From NCBI RefSeq assembly GCF_039523075.1, contig NZ_BAAAEP010000004.1:50757-114756 (forward strand): a stretch of 64,000 nt of DNA, in the 5' to 3' direction. Shown here piece by piece: positions 54,901 through 61,303 of this stretch (positions are counted from its first letter, which is position 1; each line of letters starts with the position of its first letter). Source of the DNA: Caenispirillum bisanense. Lineage in GTDB: Bacteria; Pseudomonadota; Alphaproteobacteria; Rhodospirillales; Rhodospirillaceae. A model generated the notes under the pieces. That model was not told the origin of the DNA. It did not search any database and saw only the letters and a list, made by a program, of their open reading frames with translations. The position numbers and the translations under genes are program-made.

Positions 54901-56268
54901 CTATTCCGGTGCGCGGGCCGGCTGCGCCCCGCCGGCGCGCATCTGCACCAGGCGTTCCACCCGGTGCAGGTTCTTGCGGGCGACGTGCAGCGACTTGGTG
55001 ATCTGCTTTTCCTCGAACACGGCGCAGGCCTCCTTGTAGGCGAAGGCGGCGGCGGTGAGGTCGGCCGGATTGTTGGTGCGCTTGGACTTGGCGAACAGGG
55101 CCGAACCGATGTTGTTCTGCAGGTTGGCCCAGAACACCGGCGCCTTTTCGCGCGTGTACAGCGCCGCCACCTGGCGGAACACGGTCACCGCCTGGTCGAG
55201 GAATTCCTGGGTGTGGGTGAATTCCCCCAGGGTGGTCAGCAGGCGGCCGACGTTCACCTGCGTCTCCGCCCAGCGGGTCGGGTTGGTGTTGCGGGTCCAC
55301 ACCGAGCAGGCCAGCTGGTAGGCCGCCACCGCCTCGCGCAGATAGCCGGTGCGGTTGGCGAGCGTGCCCTGGCGCTGCAGGATCCAGCCCAGCAGCGCCT
55401 GCAGGGCGGCGTATTCCTCCGGCAGCGCCTCGCGGGTGATGACGGCGCCGGCGGCGCGCACCAGCATGGCGGCTTCGTCCATGGCCTCGGTGTCGCGGCG
55501 CTCGCTGCCGAGGGCGGCGACGGCGGCCCCCAGGTGGGCGCGCAGGGCGGCGATCATCGGCTCGCCCAGCACCTCCGGCCCCGCCGCCAGGGCGCCGCGA
55601 TAGTGGCCGGCGGCGATCTCGACGTCGGTCATGCCCTCGTTGCGCAGGGACGGGTGCAGTTCCAGGTTGGCGAGCCAGCCCTTGAGCGGCGGCAGGCAGG
55701 CGTCCGGCAGGCCGCCGCGGTTGATGACCCGCAGCGCCGCCGTCTGGGCGGTGCGCAGCTGGTCGGCGCGGGCCTTGCGGACTTCGTCGTCGGCCGGGCG
55801 GGCGGCGGCGAGCAGGATCAGCTCCGCCACGTCGGCCTGCTCGTCGCTGGGGTAGGCGGGCAGGTCCAGGTGCTCGCTGGCGATGGCGGCGCCGGAGCCG
55901 TAGTCGGTGGCCGCCGGCTGGGTGACGAAGCGCAGGCGGGCAAGCCCGCCGGGCGCCGCCTCGCCCCACACCAGCACCTCGGCGCCGGCCTTTTCCAGCA
56001 GGCCGCGGCCGAGCTTGGTGGCTTCCTCGATGCGTTTCATGGGATCGGTGGCGGTGGTCATGCGGCGCGGCAGCACCACCACCTGCAGGCTGGAGCGGGC
56101 GGACAGGCGACTGTGGAGGGTGCCTTGCACGGCGCCGCTGTCGTCGCCGTCGAACTGCGCGATGACGACGCGCACCGGACCGGCGGCGGCCCGCGCCGGC
56201 GCCTCGTCCGACGGGCCAGCCGCCCGGCTGCCGCCCACCAGGCGGCGCAAGGTTCCCATCAACGCCAT
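54901..56268 (-). CDS. TPR-like protein of unknown function
   Basis: A 455-residue protein. The N-terminal part (about 30-130) has VRVVIAQFDGDDSGAVQGTL followed by SSLQVVVLPRRMT and ATKLGRGLLEKAGAEVLVWGEA, an alternating strand/helix pattern like the TolB/FlgO-type N-terminal domains that precede TPRs in some signalling proteins. The C-terminal part (about 215-440) has five or six TPR-like helix pairs, such as RTGYLREAVAAYQLACSVWT and WANLQNNIGSALFAKSKRTNN. No signal peptide. Role unknown; scaffold or regulatory binding is plausible. A sigma-70-like promoter precedes it. Confidence 0.8.
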   Translation of the reverse strand: MALMGTLRRLVGGSRAAGPSDEAPARAAAGPVRVVIAQFDGDDSGAVQGTLHSRLSARSSLQVVVLPRRMTTATDPMKRIEEATKLGRGLLEKAGAEVLVWGEAAPGGLARLRFVTQPAATDYGSGAAIASEHLDLPAYPSDEQADVAELILLAAARPADDEVRKARADQLRTAQTAALRVINRGGLPDACLPPLKGWLANLELHPSLRNEGMTDVEIAAGHYRGALAAGPEVLGEPMIAALRAHLGAAVAALGSERRDTEAMDEAAMLVRAAGAVITREALPEEYAALQALLGWILQRQGTLANRTGYLREAVAAYQLACSVWTRNTNPTRWAETQVNVGRLLTTLGEFTHTQEFLDQAVTVFRQVAALYTREKAPVFWANLQNNIGSALFAKSKRTNNPADLTAAAFAYKEACAVFEEKQITKSLHVARKNLHRVERLVQMRAGGAQPARAPE

Positions 56269-56339
56269 GTTTCCCCCTCTGCCCCCGGTGTGCAGGCGCC
56301 TTTCCCGCAGCGGCGCGCCCGATCAACCGTGGTTTCGGC

Positions 56340-56367
56340 ACTATGACAGAATCGGGCCACGGCGCAA
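56340..56367 (-). promoter_or_regulatory. Candidate sigma-70 promoter of the TPR gene
   Basis: On the minus strand TTGCGC (56362-56367) and CATAGT (56340-56345) are 16 bases apart, about 72 bases before the gene start. The -35 overlaps a small hairpin (GGCGC-AAGA-GCGCC). Confidence 0.45.
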
Positions 56368-56406
56368 GAGCGCCGCAATCAGAAGGCGTAGGACGCCGGC
56401 CCCATG

Positions 56407-56892
56407 CTACTCCGCCGCCTGTGCCGGCGGGCACCACGGGTCGCGCCGGCCGCCGTCGTACAGCCGCGCCAGCCCATGCCCGTCCAGGGCCGCCGCCAGA
56501 TCGCCGCCATCGCCGGCAAGGACGGTGGCGAGCACCCGGCCGCCGTACTTGTCATGGCGGATGCCGGTCAGCACCACCGTATTGCCGGTGGCGGCGATGC
56601 GGGCAGCCAGGAAGTCACGGGCGGCGCGGGCGAGATCGCGCTCCGCCGGGCAGCGGCCGCGCAGTTCCGGGGCATCCACCCCGGCCAGCCGCACGACCGT
56701 TTCCACATGCTGGCCCGGCCAGATGTGGGCCCGCACCTGGAGGCTGTCGCCGTCGATCACCCGCACCACCTGCGCCACCACCGGCCCGGCCAGAACCTCC
56801 TGCGCCGCCGGCGCGGCCGAGGGCACTGCCGCCGCCGTCACCGCCAGCAGCAGCACCGGACCGAAACGGCGGCGGGTCCGCGCGAGCGGCAT
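56407..56892 (-). CDS. Secreted thermonuclease (SNase) family protein
   Basis: A 161-residue exported nuclease-like protein. The signal peptide covers about 1-31 (MPLARTRRRFGPVLLLAVTAAAVPSAAPAA). RVIDGDSLQVRAHIWPGQHVETVVRLAGVDAPELRGRCPAE and DKYGGRVLATV carry the SNase-type Asp, Arg and Glu positions (D-G-D, R-L-A-G-V-D-A-P-E, D-x-Y-G-R), so catalytic activity is plausible. The other SNase-like gene here is more divergent. Starts at 56901 or 56934 would add 3 or 14 residues before the signal peptide. Confidence 0.88.
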   Translation of the reverse strand: MPLARTRRRFGPVLLLAVTAAAVPSAAPAAQEVLAGPVVAQVVRVIDGDSLQVRAHIWPGQHVETVVRLAGVDAPELRGRCPAERDLARAARDFLAARIAATGNTVVLTGIRHDKYGGRVLATVLAGDGGDLAAALDGHGLARLYDGGRRDPWCPPAQAAE

Positions 56893-57010
56893 CGGATACA
56901 TCCCCTGCGTGTTCTTAGGCTCTATCACATCCATTAATCTGGAAGTGTAGAGGCAGAGGCGGAACGTTGCAAGAACCTGAAGCCCGATGCCGAGGGGAAG
57001 GAGCCCCGCC

Positions 57011-57244
57011 TCAGAAGTCGGAGACGCGGCCCTTGCGTTCCCAGTCGCCGTAGCGGGTCGGCTCCGGCCCGCGCGGGCCGCCGATCTCGTCGGCCTGGGA
57101 GGGCGGCATGTCGCGCAGGTTGACGGTGGGGATGGCGGACGCCGGGGCCTGGCCGGCGGTACCGGCGGTGCCCTCCGCCTCCGCCGCGGCGTCCGGCGCC
57201 GGCGGGGCGGGAACGGCGGGGTCGGGCTTGGTCTGGTCGGACAT
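57011..57244 (-). CDS. DUF1674 protein (SDHAF4-like succinate dehydrogenase assembly factor)
   Basis: A 77-residue protein. The first 40 residues are disordered Pro/Ala/Asp-rich, and the C-terminal block EIGGPRGPEPTRYGDWERKG followed by RVSDF is the DUF1674 signature shared with the eukaryotic succinate dehydrogenase assembly factor SDHAF4. The family binds flavinylated SdhA before complex II assembly; the bacterial role is inferred from that. GAAGGAAA precedes the start. Divergent from htpX, with which it shares a 106-base gap. Confidence 0.92.
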   Translation of the reverse strand: MSDQTKPDPAVPAPPAPDAAAEAEGTAGTAGQAPASAIPTVNLRDMPPSQADEIGGPRGPEPTRYGDWERKGRVSDF

Positions 57245-57289
57245 GGCGGTTTCCTTCGTGGCTGACGGATGCTGCAGTGCGGCATTCCT

Positions 57290-57318
57290 CTTGAAGAGGG
57301 GGCCGGCGAGCACTATTC
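57290..57318 (+). promoter_or_regulatory. RpoH (heat-shock) promoter of htpX
   Basis: CTTGAA (57290-57295), then 17 bases, then CTATTC (57313-57318). This fits the alphaproteobacterial sigma-32 pattern CTTGAA-N17/18-CYTATNT with one mismatch. Transcription would start near 57325, about 26 bases before the start codon. Confidence 0.7.
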
Positions 57319-57350
57319 ATGGAAACGGGATATAGCGCTCGGAGAGGCCC

Positions 57351-58256
57351 ATGAACACCCTTCGCGTCGGACTGCTGCTGGCCGGCATGACCGCGCTGTT
57401 TCTGACCGTCGGCTGGCTGATCGGCGGCCAGGCCGGCATGCTCATCGCGCTGGCGGTGGCGGCCGGCATGAACTTCTTCGCCTACTGGAACTCCGACAAG
57501 ATGATCCTGCGCATGTACAACGCGCAGGAAGTGGACGCCCGCAGCGCGCCGCAGCTCTACGGCATCGTGCAGCAGCTGGCCCAGCGGGCCGGCATGCCCA
57601 TGCCGCGCGTCTATGTCATCGACAGCGCCCAGCCCAACGCCTTCGCCACCGGCCGCGACCCGCAGAACGCCGCCGTCGCCGCCACCACCGGCCTGATGCG
57701 CATCCTGACCGCCGAGGAACTGGCCGGCGTGATGGCGCACGAACTGGCGCACGTGAAGCACCGTGACACCCTTACGGCCACCATCACCGCCACCCTGGCG
57801 GGCGCCGTCGGCATGCTGGCCAACTTCGCCTTCTTCTTCGGCGCCACCCGCAACGACGAGAACAACTCCAGCCCGCTCGGCTTCGTCGGCATCCTGGTGA
57901 TGTCGATCCTGGCGCCCATGGCGGCGATGATCGTGCAGATGGCCGTCTCGCGCACCAACGAGTATGCCGCCGACGCCGCCGGCGCCGAAATCTGCGGCCA
58001 GCCGCTGTGGCTGGCGAGCGCGCTGGAGAAGCTGGAAGCCGGCGCCCGCCACATCGACAACCCGCGGGCGGAGAACAACCCCGCCACCGCCCACATGTTC
58101 ATCGTCAACCCGCTGCACGCCCGCAAGGTGGACAGCCTGTTCTCCACCCATCCGGCCACCGCCAACCGCATCGCCCGCCTGCGCGCCATGGCCGGCGCCC
58201 CGGCCGCCCCCGCCTCGCCGTGGGCCACCGCCGGCCGCAGCGGTCCGTGGGGCTGA
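57351..58256 (+). CDS. htpX: Heat-shock membrane zinc protease HtpX
   Basis: A 301-residue M48B protease of the inner membrane that degrades damaged membrane proteins. Helices lie at about 7-40 (LRVGLLLAGMTALFLTVGWLI) and near 150-170 and 180-200. The zinc motif is HELAH at 130-134 in GVMAHELAHVKHRDT, and the third ligand is in RTNEYAADAAGA. IDSAQPNAFATGRDPQNAAVA is a hallmark HtpX block. GGAG lies six bases before the start, and an RpoH-like promoter is just upstream. rsmB follows after a terminator. Confidence 0.97.
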   Translation: MNTLRVGLLLAGMTALFLTVGWLIGGQAGMLIALAVAAGMNFFAYWNSDKMILRMYNAQEVDARSAPQLYGIVQQLAQRAGMPMPRVYVIDSAQPNAFATGRDPQNAAVAATTGLMRILTAEELAGVMAHELAHVKHRDTLTATITATLAGAVGMLANFAFFFGATRNDENNSSPLGFVGILVMSILAPMAAMIVQMAVSRTNEYAADAAGAEICGQPLWLASALEKLEAGARHIDNPRAENNPATAHMFIVNPLHARKVDSLFSTHPATANRIARLRAMAGAPAAPASPWATAGRSGPWG

Positions 58257-58290
58257 TCCCCGCCGCCGGCGACACCTTTCCGCCCCTGCC

Positions 58291-58321
58291 GGCCCGGCGC
58301 CTCTTGTCGCGCCGGGCCTTT
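58291..58321 (+). terminator. Intrinsic terminator after htpX
   Basis: GGCCCGGCGC and GCGCCGGGCC form a perfect 10-bp stem with an eight-base loop, followed by TTT and then GTCGTT. This is the best intrinsic terminator in the window and separates htpX from rsmB. Confidence 0.75.
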
Positions 58322-58338
58322 GTCGTTAAGAGCCTTGC

Positions 58339-59670
58339 ATGACCGAGCCGCGCCGCCCCGCCCCCGCCCGCCGTCCCTCCGCCGCCGCCGAGGCGCCGGC
58401 GCTTGCCTCCCGCCGCGCCGCCCTGCGGCTGCTGCAGGCCGTGCTGGATGACGGCGAGGCCATGGACGACCACTTCGACGCCGCCGTCGCCCGGCTGGAG
58501 GCGCGCGACCGCGCTTTCGTGCGGCTGCTGGCCACCACCACCCTGCGCCGCCTGGGGCAGATCGACGGCGTGCTGAAGGCCTTCCTCGACCGCCCGCTGG
58601 CCCGCCGCCACGGCGCCGTGCGCCATGTGCTGCGGCTGGCGGCGGCGCAGATCCTGTTCCTCGACACCCCCGCCCACGCCGCCGCCGATACATCGGTGGA
58701 ACTGACCAAGACCCTGAAGGCGCCCGGCCTCACCGGCCTCGTCAACGCCGTCGCCCGCCGGCTGGCGCGCGAGGGGCGCGAGGTGCTGGCCGGCCAGGAC
58801 GTCCGCCTCAACACCCCGCGCTGGCTGTGGCAGAGCTGGATCGACACCTACGGCGAGGCCACCGCCCGCCGCATCGCCGAAGCCGACCTGGGCGAGCCGC
58901 CGCTCGACATCACCGTCAAGGCCGATGCCGCCGCCTGGGCGGAGGCGCTGAAGGCCGAGATCCTGCCGACCGGCAGCCTGCGCCGCCTCGACGGCGGGCT
59001 GGTGAGCCAGCTGCCGGGCTATGCCGAGGGCGCCTGGTGGGTGCAGGATGCCGCCGCCGCCCTGCCGGCGCGGCTGCTGGGCGAGGTCGCCGGGCTGACG
59101 GTCATCGACCTGTGCGCCGCGCCGGGCGGCAAGACGGCGCAGCTGGCCGCCGCCGGAGCGCGGGTGATCGCCGTCGACCGCTCCGAGGTGCGCCTGCGCC
59201 GGCTGAGCGAGAACATGGAACGCCTGGGCCTCGCCGACCGCGTCACCACCGTCTGCGCCGATGCCGCCACCTGGCGGCCGGAGACGCCGGCCGATGCGGT
59301 GCTGCTGGATGCCCCCTGCACCGCCACCGGAACCATCCGCCGCCACCCCGACGTGCTGCGGCTGAAGAAGGCCGGCGACCCCGATTCGCTGGCCGCCACC
59401 CAGGACGCCCTGCTGGCGGCGGCGGCGGAGATGCTGGTGCCCGGCGGCCGGCTGGTCTACTGCGTCTGCTCCCTCCAGCCGCAGGAAGGGCCGGCCCGCA
59501 TGGCCACCGCCGCCGCCCTGCCGCTGACGCCCGAGCCGGTGACGGCGGCCGAGGTCGGCGGGCTCTCCGAGGCGATCACGCCGGAAGGCTGGCTGCGTAC
59601 CCTGCCGTGCCACCTGGGCGACCGCGGCGGCATGGACGGCTTCTTCGCCGCCCGCTTCCGCCGCGCCTGA
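58339..59670 (+). CDS. rsmB: 16S rRNA (cytosine(967)-C(5))-methyltransferase RsmB
   Basis: Methylates C967 of 16S rRNA using SAM; cytoplasm. It has 443 residues. The N-terminal NusB-like RNA-binding domain (about 18-145, ALRLLQAVLDDGEAM and LRLAAAQILFLDTPAHAAAD) precedes the Rossmann methyltransferase with VIDLCAAPGGKTAQLAAAGA, DAPCTATGTIRRHPD (acceptor Cys) and LVYCVCSLQPQEG (catalytic Cys). The start has no strong ribosome site; ATGACCGAGCCGCGC is the only reasonable in-frame start before the domain. Confidence 0.96.
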   Translation: MTEPRRPAPARRPSAAAEAPALASRRAALRLLQAVLDDGEAMDDHFDAAVARLEARDRAFVRLLATTTLRRLGQIDGVLKAFLDRPLARRHGAVRHVLRLAAAQILFLDTPAHAAADTSVELTKTLKAPGLTGLVNAVARRLAREGREVLAGQDVRLNTPRWLWQSWIDTYGEATARRIAEADLGEPPLDITVKADAAAWAEALKAEILPTGSLRRLDGGLVSQLPGYAEGAWWVQDAAAALPARLLGEVAGLTVIDLCAAPGGKTAQLAAAGARVIAVDRSEVRLRRLSENMERLGLADRVTTVCADAATWRPETPADAVLLDAPCTATGTIRRHPDVLRLKKAGDPDSLAATQDALLAAAAEMLVPGGRLVYCVCSLQPQEGPARMATAAALPLTPEPVTAAEVGGLSEAITPEGWLRTLPCHLGDRGGMDGFFAARFRRA

Positions 59671-59680
59671 GCACAAACGA

Positions 59681-59714
59681 CAACCCCGCCGGCGCTTCAG
59701 CGACGGCGGGGTTG
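59681..59714. terminator. Bidirectional hairpin between rsmB and a secreted protein gene
   Basis: CAACCCCGCCG and CGGCGGGGTTG form an 11-bp stem around 12 bases that can fold further (CGCT-AGCG). It lies 10 bases after the rsmB stop and 37 after the convergent stop; the minus-strand side runs into TTGTCGTTTGTG. Confidence 0.7.
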
Positions 59715-59751
59715 CAGACGTACCGTGATGTCGGAGACGAGGCGTCGGTCG

Positions 59752-60291
59752 TCAGCGGGCGCTGGCGAGCAGGCCCTCGGGCATGCAGCTCTTGGGCTCC
59801 ACCGCCAGCAGGCCGACCTTTTCCGCCGAGTAGCTGTCGAGCTGGTTGGCCGACACGGCGTCGCCTTCCATCTCGTCGTAAATGGCGGCGGCGCGGGCGC
59901 AGAACGCCTCGCGGTCGTCCAGGCTGAGGCGCGAGGCCTCGTTCGCCAGCAGGGTGACGTAGCGGTTCAGCTTGTCGTTGCCGCCCTTGCCGTAGGCCCG
60001 GTTGAAGTAGCGGATCAGCTGGTCGCCGTGGCGCTGCAGCGAGCCTTTGTACTTCACGACGAAGGTGTTGTAGTCCTCCACCGTGCCGCAGCTCAGCGAC
60101 GCCACCACCAGCCAGGTCTGCAGCGACCGCACGTGCATGGCGGCGGCCTCGCCGGCATCGGCGCAGCCCTTGCCCTTGGCCGCGGTGGCGGAAGCGGCGA
60201 GGCTCGGCGTCGACACGGCGACGGCGGCGGCCAGGGCCAGCGCAGCCACGCCGGCGCGGCGCAGAAGCGGGCGGCGCGAAGTGATCGTCAT
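59752..60291 (-). CDS. Secreted protein of unknown function
   Basis: A 179-residue protein with a Tat-like or Sec signal (RRPLLRRAGVAALALAAAVA, cut near residue 32 after SLAAS). The mature part is helical and has four Cys (KGCADAGEAAAMHV, LSCGTVEDYN, EAFCARAAAIYDEME, KSCMPEG), which could form two disulphides. YKGSLQRHGDQLIRYFNRAYG is a clear block that I recall in other Rhodospirillales proteins of unknown role. It may be a periplasmic folded helical bundle. Convergent with rsmB. SD-like GAGGAG lies before the start. Confidence 0.8.
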   Translation of the reverse strand: MTITSRRPLLRRAGVAALALAAAVAVSTPSLAASATAAKGKGCADAGEAAAMHVRSLQTWLVVASLSCGTVEDYNTFVVKYKGSLQRHGDQLIRYFNRAYGKGGNDKLNRYVTLLANEASRLSLDDREAFCARAAAIYDEMEGDAVSANQLDSYSAEKVGLLAVEPKSCMPEGLLASAR

Positions 60292-60396
60292 GAGGAGTCT
60301 CCCCTCGGCGTCTATGAAGTGGGGTGCCGGCGACTCGCCAGCGTCAGCCGCAGAAGCTAGCGAAACGCGGGGGTGTTGCCCAGAGGAAATCGGCGG

Positions 60397-60690
60397 TCAG
60401 CGGTCATGCAGGCGGTCCATTGCCTGCGCCAGTTGAACATCCCGCGCCGTCAGCCCGCCGGCGTCGTGGGTGGCGAGGGTGACATCCACCCGGTTGTAGA
60501 CGTTGAACCATTCCGGGTGGTGGTTCATGACTTCGGCCACCAGCGCCACCCGCGTCATGAAGCCGAAGGCGGCGTTGAAATCCTCGAACCGGTAGGTGCG
60601 GGTGATGGCGTCGCGCCCCTCCACCGCCCGCCAGTGCGGCAGGGCGGCCAGGGCATCGGCGCGGTCCTGCCCGTCAAGCACTTGAGCCAT
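60397..60690 (-). CDS. phhB: Pterin-4a-carbinolamine dehydratase (4a-hydroxytetrahydrobiopterin dehydratase)
   Basis: A 97-residue enzyme that regenerates the pterin cofactor of phenylalanine hydroxylase. The active-site His pair is H57-H58 in MNHHPEWFNVYNRVDVTLATH, with H75 completing the set; GGLTARDVQLAQAMDRL is the typical C-terminal helix. Length equals the family norm. No phenylalanine hydroxylase gene is adjacent, so the partner is elsewhere; members also act as general pterin dehydratases or, in some organisms, as transcription cofactors. The chosen ATG has AAGGAAA upstream. Confidence 0.95.
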   Translation of the reverse strand: MAQVLDGQDRADALAALPHWRAVEGRDAITRTYRFEDFNAAFGFMTRVALVAEVMNHHPEWFNVYNRVDVTLATHDAGGLTARDVQLAQAMDRLHDR

Positions 60691-60842
60691 CTGCATTTCC
60701 TTTGCGCATCGGTGGTTGCGGTGGGGGCCGGAGCGCTGCACAGTCGGAGCATCGGCCCCGCCGTCCGACCCGTTCATTGCGGTGGCCCCACCCCAAGGTG
60801 GGCCCGCCCCGCCCGCGCCTCAACCGCCCGCCGGACCGCTCC

Positions 60843-61256
60843 ATGACCGCCACCGACTTCCGCACCCTCACCGCCCCCACCGCCGCCGACATCGAGGCCA
60901 TCGCCCACGAGGTGCTGGAGGAACTGGCGGCTACCCCCTTCGGCCCCGCCATCACCGACCTGCTGGTGCGGGTGGACGACTTCTGCGACGAGGAGATCGA
61001 GCGCGAGATGGGCCTCGAGTCGCCCTATGACCTGCTCGGCCTCTACAGCGGCGTCTCCATCGACCGCCAGAGCGTGCTCGACATCCGCACCAGCCCCGAC
61101 ATGGTGTTCCTCTACCGCCGGCCCATGCTCGACTACTGGTGCGAGAACGACGTCGACCTGCATCACGTGGTGCGCCATGTGCTGATCCACGAGATCGGCC
61201 ACCACCTCGGCTTTTCCGACGACGACATGGAGGCCATCGAGGCGGCCGCCGACTGA
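60843..61256 (+). CDS. Zincin-like metallopeptidase family protein (DUF1025)
   Basis: A 137-residue protein with the metal motif HEIGHHLGFSDDD, H116-H120 plus D126 (H-E-x-x-H-x-x-G-F-x-D), typical of the DUF1025/zincin-like metallopeptidase family. VRVDDFCDEEIEREMGLESPYDLLGLYSGVS is the conserved front half. The family is thought to be a small cytoplasmic metallopeptidase with unknown substrate. Divergent from phhB. The Lon-like gene starts 47 bases later and may be in the same transcript. Confidence 0.92.
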   Translation: MTATDFRTLTAPTAADIEAIAHEVLEELAATPFGPAITDLLVRVDDFCDEEIEREMGLESPYDLLGLYSGVSIDRQSVLDIRTSPDMVFLYRRPMLDYWCENDVDLHHVVRHVLIHEIGHHLGFSDDDMEAIEAAAD

Positions 61257-61303
61257 TCCCGCCCGTTCCCGTCCGCCTGCCCCTTCCCCCGCCCGAGGTT
61301 TCC

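Noticed and set aside
60787..60802. Hairpin CCCACC-CCAA-GGTGGG between phhB and the zincin gene as a terminator
   Set aside because: It sits in a divergent gap, so there is no transcript to end, and short GC hairpins are common by chance here.
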